A stretch of 64,000 nucleotides of DNA from assembly GCA_900239685.1 (NCBI GenBank), contig OENT01000091.1, positions 1 through 64,000 on the forward strand, given 5' to 3'. Below, one piece after another: positions 52,392 to 64,000 of this stretch. The DNA comes from Rotaria macrura (lineage: Eukaryota > Rotifera > Eurotatoria > Philodinida > Philodinidae). The position numbers and the translations under genes were made by a program. The number at the start of each line of letters is the position of its first letter. Position 1 is the stretch's first letter. A model generated the notes under the pieces. It had not been told where the DNA came from and ran no database searches. It was given only the letters and a program-made list of their open reading frames with translations.

Positions 52392-54832
52392 TTATGATAC
52401 AAGTTCTTCTTCTGCTCGATCATCTTCTTGTTGATCATCGATTGATGATGAAATATTCGATGAAATATTATCATCGTCATCATCTAAATATAAATTAACT
52501 TGTGATTGATGTTTACCATCAGATATGATTGGACCTGTTGTATGATATCGATGAGACATAGCATTCGGTCTTGGTAAATGTAATTTTGGATTTGGATTAG
52601 CTGAATGACGATTTCTTGAACGTCGTGATGAAAACATCATTGTACAGCCGGGTGTTGTACAACGATGCATTTCACGTAAATGTACAGCCGAAAAATGTAT
52701 CTTAAGTGCACCTTTGTCACAGAATGTTTTCATACATACATTACATTGAACGCGTTTTTTACCATGTGGACTTATTAAAACACGTTGCTCACTTAATGAA
52801 AGACGTTTCCGTGCTGCTGCTGTTGTTGTTGTTGTTGTGGATGATGTTGTCGATGAATTGTTTCCATTGTTATTGTTATTATTATTATTATTATTATGGT
52901 TTGTAATACTACTTTTTGATGATAATGAACTATCAGATATGCGTGCAATGGATTCATTTGATGCTGGTAATTCAGTTGGTGAACGTGACGTTGTTGAAAG
53001 ATTCAATGGTGAACAAAGACGTTTACGTTTTGTCGATGAAATTTTTCTTTCAATATCATTATTATTTATTTCAGGTAAATCATAATGTTTACCATTTGGT
53101 TCATCTTTTATTGATGGAATTGATACAGACGGAATATTATGTGAAGCTGCAGCAGCAGCCGCAGCTGCTGCAGCTGCGGCTGTTGGCAGAAGATTATTAC
53201 CGATACGACGAAAGTCGTAGTTCATCATTAAAGGATTTGATAGTTGTGCCATGAGAAAATTCATCATTTGAATATCTGTTGATGGCCATGGTGATGAAAA
53301 TGGAAAAGGTCCAGGTGGACGAAGTAACATATTTGTTGCGGCGGCTGCTGCTGCTGCTGTTGGCAGTGGTGGCGGTGGAAGTTGTAGAATAGGTGGTGCT
53401 GTTAGAGATAAAGCTGTTGACTGAAGATTTGTTGGTTTTGATTCAGTTGCTGATGGTGAGGGTGAACGATCATTTAATGATGGACAATGTGGAGATATGC
53501 GTTGTTGTTGTTGAGCTACTTGAAGAAAGTATTGTGCAAGTAAACGAGTTGACTCAAAACGAAGAAATTGGGGTAATAAATATTGATCTTCTTCATCGGA
53601 TGATGGCATTATTAAATTGAAATTCGATGATGTATTATTGAAATTCGATGATGTATTATTGAAATTCTATAAAGAAACAATTAACATTAGCATGCTAATT
53701 TTAATAAAAGTAAAAAAGAACTGAGCAACAATGATATGCATACATATATATATATATATATAGATATATAAGTTACATAGTGTCGACACTTGACACATTT
53801 GTGATCAGACTCCAGCGCGTTATTCTATTGAAGGTGTCGGTAGCTAAATAGAACAGCTCATCGACAAGTATATAATAAATACGGTGAAATACATAGATCA
53901 ATGGATTGCATGACATTCGATGTCGGAATATGCCTTCATGATTGCACTTATCGCATTCTGGTTTATCTCATAAAGGACGGTGCAATTTCAAAAATGACAA
54001 ATCCCAGAAAAAAAGAATCAACCCATCGTCCTGATGAGATTGTGTGTTTTTTGCTTACTACTTCAAATGATCACAAGTTCAGGGGTGTACGTAACACGTA
54101 CATATACGCACACACATATGAAGGTCTAGCAAAAAAAAAGGAAATTATCCGGTTCATTGACAAATAATTCTGTCGATCGATATGGACAAAGACCCTAAGT
54201 ATCATATTTCATCTCTTCGTAATTGAGTTCACATTAGTCAAGCACAAGAGAGTGAAGAAAAAGAAAGATTGATTTCTTCTTTCGGTCAATAAAGAAACAA
54301 CAAAAGTGGAAAAAAAAGCTGGTGTTCATTCTGGTACAACATGTCTGGAATAGAATCGAAATTTTCAAAAATAATTAGAATCATACATACATGTTCTATA
54401 TAAGATTTTTCATAATCATCAATAGACCACTTAAGAGATTTCAATATATTGTCTTGTTCAGCTTGGGTTAATGTATCTAATATACGATCAAGTAAGATTT
54501 TAATTCGTGGTGATATAACCGTTGTACCATATAAACAAAGTGTGCATAATTCATAAATATTCTCAGCTGATAAATGTTTTATTATTTCATCAGTGTCTAA
54601 TTCATTTAAATTAATAACTACAAAACACAAAAAAAAGCATATATTCAAATATATATATATATATAGTTAAATAACACCAATTTCGTTCAATCGATATTTT
54701 CTTTTCATAAAACTTACTGTGATTGACAAAACTATGTTTACATTCGTCACATGAACGTACTGATAAATTACAACTATTACCAGGAAAAAACTGTTCGCAT
54801 TGACAATCAGCAATATTACACTTTAATACGGT
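52392..54832 (-). CDS. Basonuclin/disco-family paired C2H2 zinc-finger protein, 5'-incomplete
   Basis: Nuclear zinc-finger regulator of the basonuclin (vertebrate BNC1/BNC2) and disconnected (insect) family. Recognised exons on the minus strand: 54718-54832, 54391-54617, 52392-53666, in phase, 538 residues so far. First exon: conserved Cys-rich basonuclin motif ([14 protein letters not shown], then [11 protein letters not shown]). Second: [32 protein letters not shown], matching the conserved domain before the fingers. Third: [11 protein letters not shown], poly-Ala and Asn tracts, then a basic region and one finger pair ([20 protein letters not shown], then [20 protein letters not shown], then ANPNPKLH). 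The C-terminus is acidic. Vertebrate basonuclins have three such pairs; here only one is seen. The start exon is not resolved: it must end in phase 0 upstream of 54832. A minus-strand AATAAA follows the stop within about 10 nt. Confidence 0.92.
53617..53667 (-). repeat. 21-bp in-frame tandem repeat in basonuclin
   Basis: Two and a half copies of a 21-bp unit at 53617-53637, 53638-53658 and 53659-53667. On the minus strand it encodes (NFNNTSS)2-NFN right at the exon start. It sits on the splice acceptor, so copy number changes would alter both protein and acceptor context. Confidence 0.85.
53744..53770. repeat. (AT)n microsatellite in a basonuclin intron
   Basis: AT repeat inside the 724-bp intron (53667-54390). 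Confidence 0.8.
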
Positions 54833-57800
54833 CTAAAGAATAATAAAGAAAAAAAACAAAACATTGTTTCTTGAGAATTCGTTTCCTAAATAAACATATT
54901 TTTGTCTTACGCCTTTCTTATTACTACTACCTTCATTCTTTCAATGTAAATGCGTGCGACGAACCAATGTGACAGTCACAAACATACAAGCACGCACGAC
55001 ATTTTTTTTTCTAGATTTTTTTCTCTCTCCTCTTCTCTTGAGTGTTATTTCGATTAAGGCGACGAATGACAATGCAGCATTGAGCAATTTCGATTGGTCG
55101 CGCACATTCGACACTCACATTTTTCTTCTTGTTCTTTTATGACTACTCTACTCTTTCTCGCTCTCTCTCTCTTTTTTCTTTCTCTTTTTCTCGTCTTCGA
55201 TCGTTTGGGTTTTCGTCCTCTTTTTTTCGCGCATACAAGCGTCGTGCTTATCAGTGGAATTTTCGTACGGCTGCTGATGCTTCTGGTGATGACATAAACA
55301 CACACATTGTGCTTTTCATCACATCAGGGCTTCTTTTTTTGATAGAAATTTGAGATGGATGCGCACATATACACACGATCGAACAGATACAATTTTTCGT
55401 TTGATGAGTAAAAACATTAACTTCGAATTAGCAAGAGACAAAAAAGCAAATGATGTCATTTAAAACAAGCGAACTGATTGTTGCAAAAGGCAACAACAAG
55501 AAAAGAAGAAAGAAGAAGAAGAAGAAGAAGACACAGCAGGTCTTATCGGTCGAAGGATAAGCTACACTTGTGCCTCATTCGTCATTCAACTTTAGTTTTT
55601 TTTTCCTTCTTTCTTAATCGAAAACAGACCAGGGAAATATTTCAAATGCATACGTACACACAGGTGTCTGTCTCATCACACATGTAGGAGAACAATGTCA
55701 TCGTTTGTAAAATTAGAATGTGTCCATGGTGATTGATCACAACGACCTCATCTGTGTGTGTGTGTGTGTGTGTGTGTATGCATGTCTGTAGCATCGACAT
55801 GCGAAAACATGTGTCGGCGATTAGAACAACAACACGAGAAAAAATAATGAACTACCAGTGAGAGAGAGAAAGAGAGAGAAACCATCGGGTGGTCACGGAT
55901 GACACAAGGGTTCTAATGAGACAGACAGTTATACAGGGTGCTCGTCTTCTTATATTCTCGCACTTGTTCTGTGCTGTGCGCACGCTCAATAGCTTGTTCT
56001 GACCCTCAACCATGTTCTTTTTCTATTAGGACCATGATTTTTTTGCCTTCTCTCCCTCTTTTCCCTTTTTTGTGTCTATGTCTTATGTGCGCATGTACGT
56101 GCTTGCTCTGCGTAAAAATGAATTTATTGATAAGCACGTCAAAAATGACAAATTGCCATGATGGGCTTCTCTTTATACATGGTACTAGCGATGAGGGAAG
56201 AAAAGCTGCTCTTGCTTGTCGTCGTCGTCTTCTTCGTCGTTGTCGTCGTCGTTCTTTCATGAAAACTTCCGATCAATGTCACTTTTCATCTACATACGTT
56301 AGTTGTATGTCGACAAACCATTTTCGACGATGTCGTTCTTATGACAAGGTGGTATTTTGATTTATCACCTTGTCCATCGTTTTTTGTTCCTTATATATAT
56401 ATTTATATATCGATATGTCATTTTGTCGCACATAAATCTCATTAGTCGATCTTGTCACCCAATGGGACAAGTGTCATATGTGTCTATTCTATTAAAAGCA
56501 CGAATGAAAGATGAGGAAAAAGAAAGAGAAACATAAAAAACACACAAAAAAAAAGAAGAAAAACGAAAGAAATCTTGTCCTATCTTACCGTCGGTTTATT
56601 TTTCTTTATCATATAGCCAACCATTCTATTGTCCTTTTTAGCTCTCGAAATAATTATTGTAGTATGTTGTTCTATCTCTTTGTCTCTGATTGACCTATGG
56701 TCAACTACTGCATATGTGAACGAGAGAGGGAGAGAGAAAATAAGGCAAAAGGTGTTCTGTTGTTGTTGTACATCATCGACGCGTGATTAGCAGTGACAGT
56801 CGTCTTCTCTCTCTCTCCCTCTCTCTCTCTCTTCTTGCCTCCCTTTTCTCTCTTGTGTTTTGTTTTTGTTGCTCGGGCATCGGTCGCCCGCCGCCAGATT
56901 GTTCACGTTCTCTTCTTGTTTCTCTATTCTTCTTCTCATTCTTTCTCCTTCGATAGCATCTTCAAATAATTGTTCTTGAAAAGGAAGACGAAAGACGGTC
57001 GCTATCTATCTGTTCTCGCTGGCTTACGGATGTCTTCATATTGCCTTTTCTTTTTCTTCATTGCTGTAAATGCTCATCATCCGCCAGGGCAAAAACAATA
57101 GATAGAGATAGGGATGGTCAGAAGAATGAGAAAGGGACGATGGCCAAACAGCAGAACGTCTCCCTGATTGATATTGTCGAGATGTCCGATGTATGTGATG
57201 GGATGACCAAGATATAGGTCAAACATCGGACGCTTTATGCTGCGATGGATACTCGATATGAGTACAGATACATACATTATACAGAATGGCGAGAAAAACC
57301 TGGAGATGACGATCAATTAGACACATTGTTTGAACAAACAAACCAGTCAATCTTTTTCTCTTAACTAAATGAACTGACACAAAACATTTGACATGTAAAA
57401 ATAATCTATCGCATACTAAAGATATTTTCTTTTCGCAAGAAACAAAAAAAAAAAGAATCATCTCGATCCTTTCACATACAAGTTTGTTTATAACAAAAAA
57501 AAGAAAGAAAATCGGTTCCACAAAGCGAGAGATGAGTGTGTCATCTCATGAGTGTTGATCGGAAATTAAATCGCAATCATTGCGTGCGACACTAGCCGGA
57601 CGAAACGAGAGTGTTGTGTATGTCTGTGTGTGTGTTTGTGTATGTGTATTCTTAATTCCTTCGAGACATTGATCGTATTGATGCCATATTGCAGTTCATT
57701 GTTGAAGAGAACTGTAGGAACTTGTCAAACATGAACGATGTATGCCATCGGCAAAAAAAAGCGACTCTCGCGGGGTGTGATTGCGCGATCGAGACATAAG

Positions 57801-60591
57801 TCACATTTGGCACGACAAAACGAAATCACCTAATCGATCAGATATCGCAAATGTACATCGGAGACAATTGATGATCAATCTTATTAATGAGCAATAGTTG
57901 CCTTTTTGATCGTCAAAGGTTTTTGTTATATAATTCCATGAAAAAATTCCTATGAATTAAATAATTTTTGCTTTCCTAGCAGAAAAAAAAGTCAGAATAG
58001 AGTAGATTTACTATGTCAAAATTCTATTTTATCAATAGTAGCACGAATAAAAGGGTTGAAAAAATCTAACAATATTTATCTAGCTCGAAAATGTTCAATA
58101 TTTGATGGAACTACGAAGATATTAGCTGTCAACTCTTGTTATCACTTGATAACAAGGCGTGAAAGAATAGCTTGTATATCTCAAGAACAAAAGCGCTTCA
58201 TCACAGTTAGTTTTGATCATTGACGACACTGATGAGTGATCTTAATCAGTAAATAAGACAAAATATTCGATGAAGAATCTATGAAATATTGATTAGGCCA
58301 TTGATTTTTCTTTAGATACATCAAAGTTCGTTCAGTTAAAATCTAACCATTATTACAACTACTACAATTGTTGTTTTACGTTGAGAACTTCAAAATTTTT
58401 ATTTCTATACGAGAAGACAAGCGAAGAAAAATTGTCAGTAAATTTATCTTCATACAGTGATAATTTGAAGAAATTCAAATTGAAGTTCTTGATCGCAAGA
58501 TTGAATGCTCAAACATATTTTAGTCTAAACGTTAACAAGACATTTGATTATTTATTTAATAATTCGAATATTTTTATTTACAAGTTACATATAAATCGTT
58601 CTTAGATCCTTTTTTAAAAGAATACAGCCAAAAGTCGGCAAGCACAATTAGAAATCATCGAAATTCGAATGAAAGCGGAAGAAAATATGCAATGTTATTC
58701 TCTAGTACTTAAGTTTCTAATAAATTTCTCAGATAATTAGAGTTCAATCAGTTCTTATCGTAATCAAACGGTTCGAATCCGCACTACTATATGTAAATTT
58801 TTTTTTGTATTGAATTTGAAAAATTGAGCATATACGTATATTAGTTGATTTTGCATTATGTAGACTCTTGAGTTAAAGTTTCATTACTGTTTCTCTCTCG
58901 CTTGTCATACTTTGCACAAAGCCTTCAGACTCAGCGAAGGTATGACATGAATATTTTATTGATTATGATATATCGTTAGTGTGTTTTTCTTTTCCATTGA
59001 GTAGATTAAACTTCTTTATCATATTGCAATTCATTCAATGAATAGAATTTTTATATTTCTCTGGTCTTTGGTGGTTGCTGAGATTTTATTCTTAGATTTC
59101 ACTTTAAGAAAAAAAGATTGCATGTTAGTCAATTTGAGTGTCGTAATAGTTTGCACTCATTATTGTTACGTCTGAAAAATTTCGAAAACTTTATCAATAC
59201 ATACTTGGAACTACTGATTGAAGGTTTAATTGTTCGAGAATGAATATTTAGTATTGTTTCTATCGTATTTTTACTATTTATTAATGTTTTGTTGTTGTAG
59301 ATATTCAATCATAGATTAAATATAGTGAACCTAGCGGTAATAGAAGAAGCAGTCAAATATTAAAAAACTTTGGTTTTCGTCATTCATTTATTGGATGGAT
59401 ATGGTTGTTTTTGATTTCGAAAAAAATGATTTCTGTGTTTCATGTTATAGTATTCTTATCATCATAATTGAAAATGTTAGCATTCTTTGAACGATGAAAA
59501 TTTATGCATAAAACTTGCTCTAGTTTTTAACTGAAAAATTAATCGAAATTATTTTTACTTTAAACAAGATATAAATTTATCGAGATTTAAACAGATCCAA
59601 GCGAAGGTTGTATAGAAAATAGGAATAAATGGTTTTCATCGAATTTTTACGTTCATGATGCAGACAAAGATCATAATCCTTGACGGCAGCCCTTTTGTTC
59701 AAGTTTGCTCACTAACTGTGACAAGTAGAGAGAAAACCTAATTTATAAAAGAAAACGTATATACCGAATACATTACCAACATATTTAAGGTAGCTGAAAA
59801 AGTAACATTTTCAATTGTTAACAAAAATTTTCATTAGACTATTTACTGTACGCAAGGTAAGACTTATAATCGGTCTAATCGAAGAATTTTTGAAAGTTTG
59901 CATTTTAAAATATCTATTCCAAGTTAGATATTTTGTATTGCTTCTTAATTATCATGGTACTTTCATATTACCAGTTGTTTCTATTTCACTGTTTTTTTTT
60001 AATATTTAAAATTGATCAGTACATCGACTTTTGTGAATTATGTTTCTTTTGGAAGATATAGATGTTGATTCATGTAGTGAGGTCCATGTTTGAATGTAGA
60101 CGAAAACATTTTATTGCATAATGTATCATCTCGAATGATTTTGTCTATGCAAGACATTAACGTAATTGCTTTAAATTTGCGTGTTAACAAAATTTAACGA
60201 TATGAAATTTGTTTGAAATATTTGAGCTGATCTGTTACTCGGATCTCGAGAAATTCTTCAGTTTCATAAGTAAAATTTTACAGAGATATCTTCTGAGGAT
60301 AATTATATAAAACCATATGTTTCTGCCATTGAATTATTGATTATCATATAAAAATCATATTTTATCGTCGACATGCTGAATTCAAACACACATTAATACA
60401 GACAATGTTCAAAATCAAGGACAGAATAGAAAGCAAGGCAAAAACTTTGAGAAAGCACACAGATACACATAACCATATTTGATATTAAAAAAATGTTCAA
60501 TGAATAAAAATGAAAAAGAAAATCTTACGAAGTATTCAAAGGCGTCATCAAAATAGCCTTTGTTCGTTGTTTTTTGTACATTCTCTTTGAA
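54833..60591. other. Upstream region of basonuclin and spacer to SLC12A9
   Basis: From about 54.9 to 57.8 kb the DNA is rich in CT/GA runs, (GT)n, AAG repeats and TTC/GTC triplets, and is less AT-rich than its neighbours. It probably contains the basonuclin promoter and missing 5' exon(s). ORFs here are Arg/Lys- or Ser/Phe-rich products of simple sequence and are not called. From 57.9 kb it is plain AT-rich DNA with no recognised gene. Confidence 0.5.
55752..55777. repeat. (GT)n microsatellite
   Basis: Uninterrupted TG/GT run in the simple-repeat-rich region upstream of basonuclin. Confidence 0.9.
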
Positions 60592-63086
60592 TTACAATCG
60601 TGTACATGTCACATATGAAACACCATGAACAAACATGACAGGCGGTAAATTATTTGATATCATATCAAGAACTTTTACATAACGTTGTGAGAGTGTCTTG
60701 TCACGTGGAGGTCGTGGCAAATATAAATAAAGACATGATGTATTATCAGATTGCTGTCGAATAAGTTCATTGATACCATGAATATAATCATCATTAACAT
60801 CGACAAATTCATTTGTTGGTGCTGCTGCTGCATTAGGTGTTTGTGGTTGTTGTTCAAGGGAAAGTGTTGCTACATTTTCATTGATTGTCGTTGGATTATT
60901 TAGAAGGCATGTTATATTTTCCCATGCGACCATTCGTGTTTGAGCATTAATACGAAGTTGACTTAGTAATTCATTTAGATAGTGTTGTATTCGAAATGAA
61001 TTATCATTTACAGCGTCAATACAAAGAAAAACACGTAATGTCGAATTTTTTTTCCATGGTTTTACCATTGTAAGTATTGTTGCTAGTTGAAGCATATAAA
61101 GACATGTTATGTCAAATTGAGTTGATGTTTCCGGAAAAATAAAATTAGCCTAAATAAATATGATTTATTTTATTAACGATTAATAAAAAAATTAGAATAG
61201 TTTTTCATTCGACTTGAACTACTATTTTTTCTATTTTATGAAAGAAGAAAATATCTATCTCAATAGTACGATAAAAAATACACTTACCGGCCAAACGTCA
61301 ACGAAAATTTTTCGTTTATCGGAATCAATATTATCTTTTTGTAAAAGAGAAAAATTTCGTGCAAGACACACACTTTTATTAAGGTATAATGCATCTTTAA
61401 TAATTTGTACATAGGAATAAACGTCGAGTTTTTTTTCTTCATTAACTCGACGTAATGCTATGTTTTAAAAGAAAGAAGAAAAAAAAACGAAAATCGATGT
61501 AAGAAAATTCAGAACTAAAAGAATGCATCTGAATACCTGAAAATGAGGTTGTTGATTGTAAATCATTAATATTCAGTGATGTCGAAGTATTTGATGAATC
61601 TAATGTAGTTGTATTGCTTGCACTGTCGATATCATCGGATTGAGTCGATTGTTGTCTTTGTAAAAAGAATAGTGGATTTATTAATCGATTTGGTTTAAGC
61701 CAATATCGTTTATAAAATGGACGAGTACGAAATATATCTTCAGGAATAGTGTCATCATAAAAGCCGAGAATAACAGTATTTGGACGAAGACCGCCTAGGG
61801 AGAAAGTTTGCTTTTTGGAAAAGAAATGAAATTATTATTTACAAAATCTAAAAATCACCTAAGCCTGATAGTCTTATTAATTGTACAACACCATCACGAA
61901 TAGTTGACGCTGATGTCATATCAACAAATGCTTTTATTTTCATATGATCAACTAATGTAACCCAATACGGATATTCTTGTGTACAATCATCTATTGATGT
62001 ATTAGTGTTATTTACTTTAACATGACCTAATATGAAAAGTCCGCCTTTTTTCATATCATTTACGAAATCAATTAAATTTATTGATGAACGTGGATTTGAA
62101 ACAAGTAACAACATTTGTGGTCGCCAAAATTTGACATGTTCTTTACGTGGATCAAGTAAAAGAAGATATTTTCGTACTTGATGAAAGATTAATGCTTGAG
62201 ATATTGAACCCCATGAAGCACGTGGAAAATCTCTCAAATGTAACATTGCAATGAGACCGATTAAAATACCAATAGCTGTCGATGCAAAAACAGCTGAAAC
62301 AATGAAACACATAGTTATCGATCCAATCGCTCCAATTAATGCTGTATGCCAAGAGAAATATTTGAATGTTGGTCGAAAATTCGGCGCTGACGCTAAATCA
62401 AGTGCCAAACATGATAAATTAACGGCAAAATAAGCAAGAAGAAAAAATATTGTTACTATTCGAGCTATTTTATTCATCGAACCAATTAACAAAGTTAACT
62501 AAAGATAAATAATAGAAAGAAAGAGTGAAATAAAATATTATTTCTATTTATTAGTCAACATACTTCAACAAGAACAAAAGTAAAAAATACAGCTGCCATT
62601 GGATTACCACGTCGAGTTGTACCAACTCGAACCCAATGAAGTACTGAGCCTAAATGGAAATGAAAAGAAATTTTCAATTCTGATTTACATAACATTTAAC
62701 GGTTTTTTCAATGAATAAACATGTAAAATATGAACAAATCAAGAGCATACCAAAAATTTCATCAATAGACAGTGCTTCTAATATTCTTGATGCACCAATT
62801 AGTCCAGATAAACATGAAGAAAATACTGCAGATATGATTCCGATTATAACAAATGGCTGCCAAATATTAATATCTTGTAAAAATAAATAATTGTTTAATA
62901 TAGTAAATCTAAAGAAAACAAAGATACAAGTCATTTATTTTCATAGAAGAGATTGAATGTTAGTCAGAACGAACCGATCAGTTGTTGCAGCAATTAAAAG
63001 TGTCTCAGTAGTATATATAAAAAAGACAAATAGAATAGCAGATATAGATCCAATTGGAATACTTCGACTTGGTTGCTTGAGTTCAC
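60592..63086 (-). CDS. SLC12A9: SLC12A9-like cation-chloride cotransporter family protein, 5'-partial
   Basis: Polytopic membrane protein of the cation-chloride cotransporter family. SLC12A9 (CIP1) is an orphan member whose transport role is still debated. Exons on the minus strand: 62975-63086, 62751-62908, 62564-62649, 61859-62498, 61537-61794, 61288-61457, 60592-61149. All phases agree; about 660 residues of a protein that has 914 in human. Seen: [17 protein letters not shown], a signature of the family's membrane domain, then [75 protein letters not shown] and the C-terminal YLPRPPRD and [12 protein letters not shown], which match SLC12A9 closely. The exon ending at 63086 begins in mid-codon, so at least one upstream exon (about 250 residues) lies beyond the window. 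Introns are 64-138 bp, except the upstream one, which exceeds 900 bp. Confidence 0.94.
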
Positions 63087-64000
63087 CTGAAAATCAATAG
63101 ATCAGCAATCAAGTTCATGGTACAATATTGCAATAGATGAGTATTAGATATAGTTGACAAATTATCGTCGGAGCACAATGATATTCTAGGTTTTTGTTCT
63201 TACGAGTCTTATGAGAGTTGATGAATCCTCTTCGATTCAAAACTATATGAATGATGTAGATTGTAAACAGTTATATTCATGAGTTCAAATACATTGAAAG
63301 TATACAATCAATGTTTTTCTTTTAATTAAAACATTTGCCTTCAATAGAAAAGTTTTAAGACAAACATATACACATGATCCGTAAGCTACAATTTTCTATC
63401 GTACTTTAATTTATAGTTATAATAGTTTTCTAGATGCTATTTATAATATAACTGTCGCTGATGCTTGTGCTCCAGTTGATTTTCGATTGACTGCGATCCG
63501 TATTAGCAGAATTAGAAAATTTGATTATCGAATTTTGACGGGAAAGTTTGCAAACCATCATTTTTTTTAAATAAGAATAACTTACTAATTTGTATTCAGA
63601 AAAGAAAAACAAGAAATTCGAATCGATTCACTTATTCGAACAGTATATAACAACATGTACATCTTCATATACATATTTTTTCATGATATGCAACATCGAA
63701 AATCAATTCTGTTTGCATTCCTAAGGGTTATCGAAGCTTGGAGTTCAAAATGAATTGTAAACCTTCTCAGTTAGAAGTCAAGGTTGTGTACTTAATTTTT
63801 CTGTAATATCAATAAATCATTAAGATACACAGGATGCGAATAGTTTTGACTCAAACGGGATTCATCACTTGCATGATTTCCCCAGCGAACTACACTTTCG
63901 AATGTGTAGAGAAGAGATGAAAACATGGCACTCCTTTCCTTGAGAACTGCTGTTTTCTGCATGAGCAACTAATCTATTATTTACACATAGAATTGTAAGA
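63087..64000 (-). other. Probable SLC12A9 intron running off the window
   Basis: No exon for the upstream transmembrane segments was recognised. The splice acceptor at 63087-63088 borders the first visible exon. The AT-rich sequence with short ORFs is best read as a long intron. Confidence 0.6.

Noticed and set aside
52706..53254. Plus-strand ORFs of 66-112 codons
   Set aside because: Antisense shadows of the basonuclin last exon, created by its Asn, Ala and Ser tracts.
55054..55305. Minus-strand ORF with RGRKPKRS, resembling an AT-hook
   Set aside because: The Arg/Lys-rich stretch comes from CT-rich low-complexity DNA that is open in several frames; no start context or conserved flanks.
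55938..56360. 140-codon plus-strand ORF
   Set aside because: Arg/Cys/Ser runs derive from GTC/TTC triplet repeats; overlapping frames on both strands are equally open.
58765..58790. GGTTCGAATCC, resembling a tRNA T-loop
   Set aside because: No matching acceptor stem, D-arm or anticodon stem could be found in the preceding 60-70 bases.

Overview
The window is nuclear DNA of a small invertebrate. It is AT-rich, with GT-AG introns, split genes on both strands, poly-Gln/His/Asn tracts in transcription factors, and animal-only families (GATA factors, basonuclin/disco, SLC12A9). Many introns are only 45-70 bp, a few are 0.5-5 kb, and there are several short inverted-repeat transposon remnants. This would suit a bdelloid rotifer or a related spiralian, but that is an inference; nothing in the window fixes the species.

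Layout. 1837-6629 (+): 3' two thirds of glucosidase II alpha (GANAB); the N-terminus is not in the window. 10937-13669 (+) and 21395-22969 (+): two tandem two-finger GATA transcription factors with matching intron positions, in simple-repeat-rich flanks. 26024-26456 (-): a two-exon prepropeptide predicted to give two C-terminally amidated GIPKF peptides. 28949-29529: a perfect 581-bp palindrome with an N at its centre. 30692-38107 (-): BUD23, the 18S rRNA methyltransferase, with its last 18 codons separated by a 5.3-kb intron. 40472-40668 (+, weak) and 45455-45784 (+): small secreted-protein candidates. 52392-54832 (-): a basonuclin/disco-type zinc-finger gene, 5' end unresolved. 60592-63086 (-): 3' part of an SLC12A9-type cation-chloride cotransporter that runs off the right edge.

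The genes do not form a pathway. They are housekeeping genes (GANAB, BUD23, SLC12A9) interleaved with developmental regulators (two GATA, one basonuclin) and secreted peptides. The regulators sit in flanks with more (GA)n, (CT)n, (GT)n and (AT)n tracts than the plainer AT-rich DNA elsewhere.

Most novel points: the putative GIPKF-amide precursor; a GATA gene whose 156-residue inter-finger linker is made by two symmetric phase 0-0 exons whose skipping would restore near-canonical spacing; a partner GATA with a degenerate N-finger; and the central-N palindrome. Exon coordinates were assembled by hand from reading frame, splice-site dinucleotides and remembered family similarity; no database search was run.
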